Shown here: in pieces, positions 13,952 through 21,635 of the stretch
How positions within the stretch are numbered: position 1 is the first letter of the stretch
Layout: every line of letters begins with the position of its first letter
Assembly (NCBI GenBank): GCA_035574195.1
Contig: DATLZE010000123.1
Coordinates: forward strand, 1 to 21,927
Source: SG8-41 sp035574195
GTDB taxonomy: Bacteria; Pseudomonadota; Gammaproteobacteria; Burkholderiales; SG8-41
Reading direction: 5' to 3'
DNA: 21,927 nt
Made by a program: the position numbers and the translations under genes
The notes under the pieces: generated by a model
Database searches by the model: none
What the model was told of the DNA's origin: nothing
Seen by the model: the letters and a program-made list of their open reading frames with translations, nothing else

Positions 13952-14929
13952 CTACGGCGCGCGTCGCGCGAGCCGCACCCGCGGATCGAGCGCGCCGTAG
14001 GCGAGGTCCACGGCGAGGTTGATCAGGACGAACAGCACCACGACGACGAGCAGGTAGGCGACGATTACCGGCCGGTCGAGGACGGTGATCGAGTCGATGA
14101 GGAGCTTGCCCATTCCGGGCCAGGCGAAGATCGTTTCGGTGACGACGGCGAAGGCGACGAGCGAGCCGAACTCGACGCCGGTCACGGTCACGATCGGGAT
14201 CATGATGTTTTTGAGCACGTGCACCCGCAGCACGCGTGCCGTCGAGAGGCCCTTGGCGCGCGCGAAGCGCACGTAGTCCTGCACCAGCGCCTCGCGCGTG
14301 CCGGCGCCCGTCAACCGGATGAGCAGCGAAAGCGTGAACAGGGCGAGGTTGAGCGCCGGCAGCGCCAGGTGCTTGAGCCCGTCCCAGGTGAGGAAGCTCA
14401 CCGGCACCCCGAGTACGGCGACGGTCTGCCCGCGCCCGGTGGGCGGCAGCCACCCGAGCCAGACCGAGAACACCAGGATCAGCATGACGCCCACCCAGAA
14501 GGTGGGCAGCGAGAAGCCCAGGATCGAGCCCGCCATGATGATCTTCCCCGTCCAGGAGTCGGGCTTGAGCCCCGCCAGCAGCCCGAGCGGTATGCCGAGG
14601 GCGACGGCGATCAGCGCCGCGGCAACCGCGAGCTCGAGCGTTGCCGGCATGCGCTCGAGGATGAGATGCACCGCGGGCGTGTTGGCGGTGAACGAGATGC
14701 CGAGGTCGCCGGCGAACGCACCGACGATGAAGTTCCAGTACTGGCGCCACAGCGGCTGGTCGAGCCCGAGTGCGGCGGTCGCGCGCGCGATCTCGGCCTG
14801 GTCGGCCAGCGGGCTTACCAGGATATCCACCGGGTTGCCGATCGCATAGACGCCGGCGAAGACGAGCGCCGACATCGCGAACAGCACCGCGATGCTCTGG
14901 AGAATCCGGCGCAGGGCGAAGCCGAGCAT
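13952..14929 (-). CDS. ABC transporter permease, DppB/OppB type
   Basis: 325 residues with six predicted membrane segments. The start MLGFALRRILQSIAVLFAMSALVFAG is the standard DppB N-terminus. GNPVDILVSPLA lies in the first periplasmic loop. The central LPTFWVGVMLILVFSVWLGW is a family signature. The EAA motif is YVRFARAKGLSTARVLRVHV, and the C-terminus has FAWPGMGKLLIDSITVLDRPV. It pairs with the DppC-like protein to form the membrane channel of a peptide-class ABC importer. It starts 85 bases after the end of the binding-protein gene and is read in the same direction, with no clear ribosome site before the ATG. Confidence 0.93.
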   Translation of the reverse strand: MLGFALRRILQSIAVLFAMSALVFAGVYAIGNPVDILVSPLADQAEIARATAALGLDQPLWRQYWNFIVGAFAGDLGISFTANTPAVHLILERMPATLELAVAAALIAVALGIPLGLLAGLKPDSWTGKIIMAGSILGFSLPTFWVGVMLILVFSVWLGWLPPTGRGQTVAVLGVPVSFLTWDGLKHLALPALNLALFTLSLLIRLTGAGTREALVQDYVRFARAKGLSTARVLRVHVLKNIMIPIVTVTGVEFGSLVAFAVVTETIFAWPGMGKLLIDSITVLDRPVIVAYLLVVVVLFVLINLAVDLAYGALDPRVRLARRAP

Positions 14930-15014
14930 CGGCTAAGGATACGGGCTCTTTTCGCGAAAGCGGGAGAGCGCGGGCGCGGGAGAGCGAAAAATCCCTCTTG
15001 CGCTCCCCCGGCGA
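14930..15014. other. Gap between binding-protein and DppB-like genes with short hairpins and a direct repeat
   Basis: 85 bases. An 11-base word gcgggagagcg occurs at 14960-14970 and again at 14976-14986. On the minus strand gggagcg pairs imperfectly with cgctctccc across a run of T. These structures could lower permease expression relative to the binding protein; the evidence is weak. Confidence 0.3.
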
Positions 15015-16700
15015 TCACCGGGGCCGGAAATGGTGCGCCAGCGTGAATTCATCGGTGCGCGCTGTGTACGAGAGATGGTTCTTCATGGCCCAGGTGACGA
15101 GCTGGTAGTGCAGAGGAATGAAGGCGAGCTCGGAGGCGGCGAGGGCGGCGGCCTCGCGCGCGAGCGCCTCGCGCGCGGCCGGATCCACCGTGCCGAGCGA
15201 GCGGGCGATGAGCGCATCGAGCTTCGAGTTGGAGAATCCGCCCCAGTTCCACGCGCCGTACCCCTTCGCCGCATCGGGAGTCGCGGCGAGCGAGCGCAGC
15301 GCGAGGTCCGCGGCGAGCGAGCCCCAGCCGAGCAGCGCCACCCCGAACTCGCGGTTGCGCGCGCGCCCGAAATAGACAGCGAGCGGCATCGCCTCCACGC
15401 GCGCGGCCACTCCCACGCGCGAGAACATCTGCGCCACCGCCTGCGCAACCTGCTCGTCGTTGATGTAGCGGTTGTTGGGAGTGGCGATCGTGAGTGCGAA
15501 GCCCTGCGGGTAGCCCGCTTCGGCGAGGAGCTTCGCCGCGCGCTCCGGATCGTGGGGGTCGGGGGCGACCTCCGGGTTGTGGCCGAAGACCGAGGGCGAG
15601 ACCACGCTTCCCGCGGGAATGCCGAGCCCCTCCATCACGCGCTCGGTGATCGCGCGGCGGTTGATCGCGAGCGAGAGCGCGCGCCGCACGCGCAGGTCCT
15701 TGAGGGGGTTGGCCGCGAGCGGCCTGCCGTCGCGGGCGGCGAGGCCGGGAGGCCGGTCGCGCGCCTGGTCGAGATGCAGAAAAATGGTGCGCCAGGACAC
15801 TGCGCTCTCGAGCTTGAGCCCCGGAGTCTTCCGCAGCCGCGCGAGGTCGGCCGCCGGCACGTGCTCGATCGCGTCCAGCTCGCCCGAGAGCAGCGCTGCG
15901 GTGCGCACCGGATCGGCGGGAAGGATGCGCAGCGTCACTTTTTCCCAAGGCGGCCGCCCGCCCCAGTAGTCCTCGTGGCGCGCCAGTTCGATGTGGCTGC
16001 CGCGCACGAAGCGCACGAGCCGATACGGACCGGTGCCGATCGCGGCGCGCCCCGAGTCGAAATCGGCGCCGCCCGCTCCGGAGGCGGCCCTCTTCGAGAC
16101 GATCAGCACCTCGGCGAGGTCCTGGGCGAGCGCCCCGTAGGGCGCCGCAGTCCTGAGCTCCACGGTGTAGCGGTCCACGATGCGCTTCGAGGCGATCGCC
16201 CGGACATAGGGCACGAAGCCCCCGGGGCTGCCGGTGATCGCATACGGGCGCTCGAGCGAAAAGACGACGTCCTCGGCGGTGAGTTCCGCGCCGTCGTGGA
16301 ATTTCACGCCTTTGCGGAGCCTGAATTCCCAGGTGAGGGGATCGGGTACGCGCCAGGTAGCGAGGCCGGGTATCGGGCGCCCGCGCGCGTCCACGTGCAC
16401 GAGGGAATCGAAGATGTGCTTCTGCGCGGTGAGATTGGGTTGCGCGGCGACGAAGTGCGGATCCATCGTCGTGACGTCGGCCGAGAGACCGATCCTGAGC
16501 TCTGCGGCGTGCGCGGCGCAGATGGCGAATTGAGCCGCCAGCACGGCGAGAACGCCGAGCGAGGCCGGGATCCTCGATCCGCCGGCGCCCGCCCGGGCTC
16601 GCGACGCGGGCAGGCTGTCAGGAATCTCTCGAGTCGGAATCCGGCACGCTCCCCGGATGCCCGGGCGCGGCGATCCGCCCATGCGGTATTGCGCATTCAT
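15015..16700 (-). CDS. ABC transporter substrate-binding protein, DppA/OppA family (SBP_bac_5)
   Basis: 561 residues if started at ATG 16700. The exported binding-protein fold is clear. The hydrophobic segment ASLGVLAVLAAQFAICAAHA (about 47-66) has a likely cut after AHA. The mature start is AELRIGLSADVTTMDPHF, then IFDSLVHVDARGRPIPGLA, WEFRLRKGVKFHDGAELTAEDVVFSLER (continuous in the protein), DYWGGRPPW, and the late ALSLAINRRAI and AAKLLAEAGYPQGF motifs. It binds a peptide-like or other amphipathic solute and delivers it to the two permeases downstream. About 45 residues precede the signal peptide, which is unusual; the real start may be the ATG at 16682 or a non-ATG codon. The neighbouring ArgE-type enzyme suggests an acylated amino acid or peptide. 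Confidence 0.9.
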   Translation of the reverse strand: MNAQYRMGGSPRPGIRGACRIPTREIPDSLPASRARAGAGGSRIPASLGVLAVLAAQFAICAAHAAELRIGLSADVTTMDPHFVAAQPNLTAQKHIFDSLVHVDARGRPIPGLATWRVPDPLTWEFRLRKGVKFHDGAELTAEDVVFSLERPYAITGSPGGFVPYVRAIASKRIVDRYTVELRTAAPYGALAQDLAEVLIVSKRAASGAGGADFDSGRAAIGTGPYRLVRFVRGSHIELARHEDYWGGRPPWEKVTLRILPADPVRTAALLSGELDAIEHVPAADLARLRKTPGLKLESAVSWRTIFLHLDQARDRPPGLAARDGRPLAANPLKDLRVRRALSLAINRRAITERVMEGLGIPAGSVVSPSVFGHNPEVAPDPHDPERAAKLLAEAGYPQGFALTIATPNNRYINDEQVAQAVAQMFSRVGVAARVEAMPLAVYFGRARNREFGVALLGWGSLAADLALRSLAATPDAAKGYGAWNWGGFSNSKLDALIARSLGTVDPAAREALAREAAALAASELAFIPLHYQLVTWAMKNHLSYTARTDEFTLAHHFRPR

Positions 16701-16754
16701 CCTCGGCCATTCCCCGATCGGACCCGCTCAAGAATAGCGCATCGGGCGGCGCGA

Positions 16755-16783
16755 TTGACAGCGCTTCGCGCGCTGCCTATTCT
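16755..16783 (+). promoter_or_regulatory. Strong sigma70-like promoter for argE
   Basis: ttgaca (16755-16760, perfect -35), a 17-base spacer and tattct (16778-16783, 4 of 6 for the -10). The expected start of transcription is near 16790, only about 16 bases before the ATG, so the leader is very short. No Shine-Dalgarno sequence is seen. Confidence 0.6.
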
Positions 16784-16805
16784 CGAACTTTGGCTGCGCG
16801 CTCCC

Positions 16806-17978
16806 ATGAACGTGTCCGCTCGACCTGCGCCGGCGAGCCTCGAGATGATCCGCGCGCTGGTCGCTTTCCCCACCGTCAGCCGCGACTCCAACCTCGAGCT
16901 CATCGAGTTCGTGCGCGCGCGCCTCGCGGCGCTCGGCGCCGAAATCCGGATCACCCACGACGACGAGGGGCGCAAGGCGAATCTGTTCGCGACGCTCGGA
17001 CCGCGCGCCGAAGGCGGCATCGTCCTGTCGGGCCACACCGATGTGGTACCGGTCGAGGGCCAGCCGTGGCAGAGCGATCCGTTCCAGGCGGTCGAGAAGG
17101 ACGGCCGGATCTACGGGCGCGGCGCCGCTGACATGAAGAGTTTTCTCGGCTGCGTGCTCGCGGCGGCGCCCCGCTTCGTCGAGCGGGGGCTGAAGCGCCC
17201 GCTGCACCTCGCGTTTTCCTACGACGAGGAAGTGGGCTGCCTCGGCGTGGAGCGCATGATCGCCGATTTCGCGCGCGCGGGTGTGCGGCCGCGCGCGTGC
17301 ATCGTCGGCGAGCCCACCGGGATGCGGCCGGTGATCGCGCACAAGGGAAAGCGCAGCTACCGCTGCGTCGTGCGCGGGCTCGCCGGGCACTCGGCCTACG
17401 CGCCGAGCGGCGTGAACGCGGCGGAGTACGCCGCGGTCGCCGTCGCATTCCTGCGCGGGCTCGGGCGTCGGCGCCGCGACCACGGGCCGCGCGACACGGA
17501 CTTCGACGTGCCCTACACCACGGTGCACACCGGCCTCATCCACGGAGGCACGGCGCTCAACGTCATTCCCCACGACTGCGCCTTCGAGTTCGAGTTCCGG
17601 CACTTGCCGGGCGAGGATCCGCAGGCGCTCGAGCGCGAATTCACCGACTTCGTGCGCGGGCGGCTCGAGCCCGAAATGCGCGCGCTGGACCCGGCCGCAG
17701 GCTTCACGATCACTTCCCTCTCCGAGAACCCTGCGCTCGACACCGACCCCGGAAGCGAGGCGGCGGCGCTCGTGCAGGCGCTCGCCGGCGGCGCTGGCTT
17801 CGGCAAGGTCTCCTTTGCGAGCGAGGCCTCGCTCTTCCAGCGCGCGGGCATTCCCGCGGTGCTCTGCGGACCGGGCTCGATCGAGCAGGCGCACAAGCCC
17901 GACGAGTTCGTCACCCTCGATCAGATCGCGCGCTGCGAGGCGTTCCTCGAGCGGCTGGTGGAGCACCTCTGCGAATGA
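16806..17978 (+). CDS. argE: Acetylornithine deacetylase-type M20 metallopeptidase
   Basis: 390 residues from ATG 16806. The frame is open far upstream, but that part is antisense to the binding-protein gene. Metal-site residues are visible: His77 and Asp79 in SGHTDVVP, Asp109 in GRGAADMKSF, the Glu141-Glu142 pair in SYDEEVGCLG, Glu169 in VGEPTG and His363 in EQAHKPDE. The dimerisation domain, about 180-290, includes GLAGHSAYAPSGVNAAEYA and HGGTALNVIPHDC. This pattern fits the proteobacterial ArgE group, which hydrolyses N-acetylornithine in arginine synthesis. Related M20 enzymes act on other N-acyl amino acids, and the neighbouring peptide-class importer leaves that open. The gene converges with gltL. 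Confidence 0.87.
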   Translation: MNVSARPAPASLEMIRALVAFPTVSRDSNLELIEFVRARLAALGAEIRITHDDEGRKANLFATLGPRAEGGIVLSGHTDVVPVEGQPWQSDPFQAVEKDGRIYGRGAADMKSFLGCVLAAAPRFVERGLKRPLHLAFSYDEEVGCLGVERMIADFARAGVRPRACIVGEPTGMRPVIAHKGKRSYRCVVRGLAGHSAYAPSGVNAAEYAAVAVAFLRGLGRRRRDHGPRDTDFDVPYTTVHTGLIHGGTALNVIPHDCAFEFEFRHLPGEDPQALEREFTDFVRGRLEPEMRALDPAAGFTITSLSENPALDTDPGSEAAALVQALAGGAGFGKVSFASEASLFQRAGIPAVLCGPGSIEQAHKPDEFVTLDQIARCEAFLERLVEHLCE

Positions 17979-17990
17979 AACCGCGATAAG

Positions 17991-18053
17991 GGGCGCCGGT
18001 CCTTTCTTTCGCCGCCACTCCGTCACCGCGCCAGCGGGTCGCTCCCGGCGCCC
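17991..18053. terminator. Wide-loop inverted repeat between argE and gltL
   Basis: gggcgccgg (17991-17999) is the exact reverse complement of ccggcgccc (18045-18053), separated by 45 bases. It fills the gap between the convergent argE and gltL genes. A terminator role is inferred from position; the loop is large and there is no T-run next to the stem. Confidence 0.3.
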
Positions 18054-18788
18054 TCAGTGGTGCAGGATCTTGGAGAGGAACTGCTGCGCCCGCTCGGAGC
18101 GGGGCTGGCCGAAGAATTCCTCCTTCGGCGCATCCTCCACGATCTCGCCCTGGTCCATGAAGACCACGCGGTGGGCGACGCGGCGGGCGAACCCCATCTC
18201 GTGGGTGACGACCATCATGGTCATGCCTTCCTCGGCGAGCTGCACCATCACGTCGAGCACCTCGTTGATCATCTCGGGGTCGAGCGCCGAGGTCGGCTCG
18301 TCGAAGAGCATCGCGATCGGGTCCATCGCGAGCGCGCGCGCGATCGCGACGCGTTGCTGCTGGCCGCCCGAGAGCTGGCCGGGGAACTTGGCCGCCTGCT
18401 CCTCGAGCCCCACGCGCTTGAGCAGCGCCAGCGCCTTCTCCTCGGCTATCGCGGGCGGGCGGCCGAGCACCTTGATCTGGCCGAGCGTGATGTTCTCGAG
18501 CACCCGCATGTGGGGGAAGAGCTCGAAACTCTGGAACACCATGCCGATGCGCGCGCGCAGGCGCGGAAGATCGGTGCGGGGGTCGCCGACCGAGACGCCG
18601 TCCACGAGGATACTGCCCTGCTGGAAGGGCTCGAGCCCGTTCACGCACTTGATGAGCGTGGACTTGCCCGAGCCCGAGGGCCCGCACACCACGACGACCT
18701 CGCCCTTCTCGACGCGGGTCGAGCAGTTCCTGAGCACCTGGAACCTCCCGTACCACTTGCTCACGCCCTTGAGCTCGATCATCGGCAT
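18054..18788 (-). CDS. gltL: Glutamate/aspartate ABC transporter ATP-binding protein
   Basis: 244 residues from ATG 18788. An aggaggt ribosome site lies about 10 bases upstream. Alternatively the ATG two codons on is used (MIELKGVSKWYG). ATPase motifs are complete: Walker A GPSGSGKST (36-44), Q-loop Gln86 in VFQSFELFPH, signature LSGGQQQR (139-146), Walker B AMLFDEP with D-loop SALD, and switch His196 in VVTHEMGFARRVAHR. The protein belongs to the polar amino acid (GlnQ/GltL/AotP) group. It is the last gene of the gltI-J-K-L set and powers uptake of acidic amino acids; it could serve a related polar amino acid. Confidence 0.93.
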   Translation of the reverse strand: MPMIELKGVSKWYGRFQVLRNCSTRVEKGEVVVVCGPSGSGKSTLIKCVNGLEPFQQGSILVDGVSVGDPRTDLPRLRARIGMVFQSFELFPHMRVLENITLGQIKVLGRPPAIAEEKALALLKRVGLEEQAAKFPGQLSGGQQQRVAIARALAMDPIAMLFDEPTSALDPEMINEVLDVMVQLAEEGMTMMVVTHEMGFARRVAHRVVFMDQGEIVEDAPKEEFFGQPRSERAQQFLSKILHH

Positions 18789-18890
18789 GGATCGGAAACC
18801 TCCTCGACCGCAGGAGAGCGCGGATGAACGCCTAGATGGCCCGGCAAGTGGCTTCCTCGCAGCCGCGCTCACCCGCGTTCATCGGCGGTG

Positions 18891-19583
18891 TCACCTGATT
18901 ACTGCGAGGCGCTGCTGCAGCCGCCTCACCAGCTTCGAGAGCGCGAACGAGACGATGAAGTAGACCACAGCCACGAAGAGGTACATTTCCACGAGTCGCC
19001 CGTCGCGCTGTGCGATTTTGGAGGCTGCGCCGAGGAAATCGGTGATGCCGAGCACGTAAACGAGGGAGGTGTCCTGGAACAGGATGATCGTCTGGGTGAG
19101 CAGCACCGGCAGCATGTTGCGGAAGGCCTGCGGCAGCACGACGTAGCCCATGGTCTGCCAGTAGTTCAACCCCAGGGCCTGCGCGGCGGCGACCTGGCCG
19201 CGCGGGATGGACTGGATGCCGGCACGCATGATCTCGCAGTAGTAGGCTGCCTCGAACAACGTGAAAGTGATCACCGAGGACCAGAAGGCGCCGACCCGGA
19301 TCGGCGCGCTCGCGCCGAGCACCCAGCCGCCGATCCAGGGCACGAGAAAGTAGAACCAGAAGATCACCAGCACGAGCGGTACCGCGCGCATCAGGTTGAC
19401 GTAGGCTCCGGCGAGGAGCGCGAGCGGCGCGAAACCGGAGAGCCGCATCATCGCGAGCAAAGTGCCCAACACGAGCCCGCCGGACATCGCCATCAGCGTG
19501 AGCGTGACGGTGAAGGTCATTCCCTCCCTGAAAAGATAGGGCAGGGATCGCTGGATGACGTCGAAATCGAATCCCGCGAACAC
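18891..19583 (-). CDS. gltK: Glutamate/aspartate ABC transporter permease GltK
   Basis: 230 residues, starting at a GTG codon (19583). The HisM-type N-terminus reads FDFDVIQRSLPYLFREGMTF. It has about five membrane segments. The EAA loop is EIMRAGIQSIPRGQVAAAQALGL (from residue 117, continuous in the protein). The C-terminal part is TQTIILFQDTSLVYVLGITDF with a basic end. It pairs with GltJ to form the channel. It begins 9 bases after gltJ ends, so the two are clearly cotranscribed, and it is followed after about 100 bases by gltL. Confidence 0.92.
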   Translation of the reverse strand: MFAGFDFDVIQRSLPYLFREGMTFTVTLTLMAMSGGLVLGTLLAMMRLSGFAPLALLAGAYVNLMRAVPLVLVIFWFYFLVPWIGGWVLGASAPIRVGAFWSSVITFTLFEAAYYCEIMRAGIQSIPRGQVAAAQALGLNYWQTMGYVVLPQAFRNMLPVLLTQTIILFQDTSLVYVLGITDFLGAASKIAQRDGRLVEMYLFVAVVYFIVSFALSKLVRRLQQRLAVIR

Positions 19584-19592
19584 GGGGCGCCC

Positions 19593-20354
19593 TCAATGCC
19601 CGGGGGAAGCCGCTCCGGAGGCCGCGCCGATGTAGCCCGGCACTGCGACCTTTTTCTCGAGCGCGCGCATCGCGAGCACCACCACGATGTTCACCAGGAT
19701 GTAGATCGCGGTGGCGCCGGTGAACGCTTCGAATACCTGGAAGCTGAACTCCTGCATCGAGCGCGCCCGGTTGGTGAGCTCCATCAGCCCGATGGTGAGC
19801 GCGACGGCCGAGTTTTTGATCACGTTCATGAATTCCGAGGTGAGCGGCGGCAGGATGATGCGGAAGGCCATCGGCAGCAGCACGTGGCGGTAGGCTTGGG
19901 GGAGCCTCAAGCCGAGCGCGGTCGCCGCGGCGAGCTGCCCGCGCGGCAAGGACTGGATGCCCGCGCGCACCTGCTCGGCGACGCGGGCCGAGGTGTAGAA
20001 CCCGAGACAGAGCACCGCCGGCACGAAGGAAGCCCAGGGCGGGGGCATCTGCTTGATCGCCTCGCCCGCGGCCTTCGGCACGAGCTCCGGCAGCACGAAG
20101 TACCACAGGAACATCTGCACCAGGAGGGGAATGTTGCGGAAAAGCTCCACGTACGCGTTTCCCGCCCGCACCACCCACCGATAGGGGAGCGTGCGCAGCG
20201 TGCCGACGAGCGAGCCGAGCGCGAGCGCGATCGCCCACGCGCAAAACGCCGTCGCGAGCGTCCAGCCCAGCCCCGAGACGAGCCAGCCGATGTAGGGGCC
20301 CGTGCCGTCGGGCGCTGGCGCCCAGAAGATGCTCCAGTTCCAGTTGTACTGCAC
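19593..20354 (-). CDS. gltJ: Glutamate/aspartate ABC transporter permease GltJ
   Basis: 253 residues, starting at GTG 20354. The opening QYNWNWSIFWAPAPDG...YIGWLVSGLGWTL is diagnostic of GltJ-type permeases. Membrane segments follow. The region LFRNIPLLVQMFLWYFVLPE (71-90) is typical, and the EAA loop is VRAGIQSLPRGQLAAATALG (129-148). The C-terminal half contains FMNVIKNSAVALTIGLMEL. A loop with EAIKQMPPPWASF (about 98-110) sits at the same place as in homologues. The gene is separated from gltI by 260 bases holding a hairpin but lies only 9 bases before gltK. Confidence 0.93.
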   Translation of the reverse strand: MQYNWNWSIFWAPAPDGTGPYIGWLVSGLGWTLATAFCAWAIALALGSLVGTLRTLPYRWVVRAGNAYVELFRNIPLLVQMFLWYFVLPELVPKAAGEAIKQMPPPWASFVPAVLCLGFYTSARVAEQVRAGIQSLPRGQLAAATALGLRLPQAYRHVLLPMAFRIILPPLTSEFMNVIKNSAVALTIGLMELTNRARSMQEFSFQVFEAFTGATAIYILVNIVVVLAMRALEKKVAVPGYIGAASGAASPGH

Positions 20355-20589
20355 CGGCCCTGCCTGCAGCCAGCCTCAAAAACCCGGATGCAACCGCCGG
20401 TGGCGGCCGGCGAGCGCCGATATTCCACTACCGAAGGCCCGGCCAGCAGGGAATTTCATCTGCGCTTGTCGGCGCATATCCGCGGCTCATGCGCGATCTT
20501 GTTTTCGAAGGGGAGGAGCCGATTTCGGCGGCCGGAAAAATGCGCGCGCCCGGGGCGGCGTGGATCCTCCGCCCGCAACGCGCGCAGGC
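20355..20589. other. Long leader between gltI and gltJ
   Basis: About 235 bases with no convincing ORF on either strand after the hairpin at 20590-20616. It contains short GC-rich inverted segments such as ccgccaccggcgg near 20395. It probably serves as untranslated spacer or a processing region between the binding-protein and permease parts of the operon. Confidence 0.4.
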
Positions 20590-20616
20590 AAAACGGCGCC
20601 GCGAGCGCCCGTTTTT
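20590..20616 (-). terminator. Hairpin just after gltI (attenuator or partial terminator)
   Basis: On the minus strand aaaacgggcgc and gcgccgtttt pair with one bulged base around a 5-base loop, ending in a run of four T. The stem starts at the gltI TAA codon. Such structures between binding-protein and permease genes commonly let only part of transcription pass or protect the upstream mRNA. Confidence 0.55.
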
Positions 20617-21526
20617 ATTGGTAGTCCTTCGGATCCCCGGAGTCGGTCGGGTTGGCGATCACCTTCTTGAACTGCGGGCTGATCGGCACGTTGAGCGTGA
20701 CGCCCCTGGGCGGAATGGGCTTGAGGAACCACTTTTCGTAGATCTTGAGGATTTCGCCGCTCTTGTAAATCGAGCGCATCGCGTCGTCCACCACCTTCTT
20801 GAAGGCCGGGTCGTCCCGGCGCAGCATGATGCCGTAGGGCTCAACGGTGTAGGCCTCGGCTCCGATCGCCCACTCGGCAGGATTCCTCGAATTGGCGACC
20901 AGCCCGTAGAGCAGGATGTCGTCCATGAAGAAGGCGACCGCGCGCCCCGTGTCCACGGTGAGGAAGGCCTCGGCGTGGTCTTTTGCCGCGATGATGTTCA
21001 GGCCGAGGTTGCGCTTGGCGTTCTCCTCGGTCACCCACTTGATGTTGGTGGTGCCCGCGGTCGAGACCACGGTCTTGCCCTTCAGATCGGCGAGCGTCTT
21101 GATGTTGGAGGCCTTCTTCGCGACGTAGCGGTTGGCGGTGACGAAGTGGGTGATGGTGAAGGCGACCTGCTTCTGGCGCTCGAGATTGTTGGTCGTCGAG
21201 CCGCACTCGAGATCGATCGTGCCGTTCGCCATCAGCGGGATGCGGGTCGCGGAGGTGACCGGGTTGAGCCGGACCTCGATCTTCGGCATCTTGAGCTGCG
21301 CCTTGATCGCGTCCACGATCCGGTAGCAGAGGTCCATCGCGTAGCCGATCGCCTGCTGTTTGTCGTCGTAGTACGAGAACGGGATCGAGGCATCGCGATG
21401 CCCCAGGGTGATCACCCCGGTGTCGCGGATCTTCTTGAGCGTGCCGGTGAGCTCCTGGGCCTGGGCCACGGCGCCGAAGGCGCAGCACGCGAGCCCGGCG
21501 ACCACCAATCGGGCGCTAACTATCAT
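20615..21526 (-). CDS. gltI: Glutamate/aspartate ABC transporter substrate-binding protein
   Basis: 303 residues from ATG 21526, chosen because ggaggggatc lies right upstream; an ATG four codons earlier is in frame. The signal peptide is about MIVSARLVVAGLACCAFGAVAQA. The mature protein begins QELTGTLKKIRDTGVITLGHRDASIPFSYYDD (continuous), the usual opening of GltI. It continues with GYAMDLCYRIVDAI, NPVTSATRIPLMANGTIDLE, CGSTTNN, STAGTTNIKWV and EPYGIMLRRDDPAFKKVVDD. The R-(IPLM)-ANGTIDLECGSTTN block is the acidic amino-acid binding region of this family. It captures glutamate or aspartate in the periplasm for GltJKL. It is first in the operon, behind a sigma70-like promoter. Confidence 0.94.
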   Translation of the reverse strand: MIVSARLVVAGLACCAFGAVAQAQELTGTLKKIRDTGVITLGHRDASIPFSYYDDKQQAIGYAMDLCYRIVDAIKAQLKMPKIEVRLNPVTSATRIPLMANGTIDLECGSTTNNLERQKQVAFTITHFVTANRYVAKKASNIKTLADLKGKTVVSTAGTTNIKWVTEENAKRNLGLNIIAAKDHAEAFLTVDTGRAVAFFMDDILLYGLVANSRNPAEWAIGAEAYTVEPYGIMLRRDDPAFKKVVDDAMRSIYKSGEILKIYEKWFLKPIPPRGVTLNVPISPQFKKVIANPTDSGDPKDYQ

Positions 21527-21589
21527 GATCCCCTCCATGGCTTGACGGTTGGCGAAACGGGGCCGTCTTCGGTGAATACGGCGCGTCCC

Positions 21590-21618
21590 AATCTAGCCGA
21601 AGGCACGGGGCTTGTCCA
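21590..21618 (-). promoter_or_regulatory. Sigma70-like promoter for the gltIJKL operon
   Basis: Read on the minus strand: tggaca (21613-21618; 5 of 6 for the -35), a 17-base spacer and tagatt (21590-21595; 4 of 6 for the -10). It lies between the racemase-like gene and gltI, leaving a leader of roughly 55-60 bases before the gltI ATG. Confidence 0.5.
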
Positions 21619-21635
21619 GAACGCCGCGGCGTGCC

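Noticed and set aside
15030..16805. A rightward open frame of about 590 codons running into argE, antisense to the binding-protein gene
   Set aside because: It is rich in Arg, Glu, Ala and Gly with no domain, as expected for an antisense shadow in GC-rich DNA. Real ArgE similarity begins only at ATG 16806.
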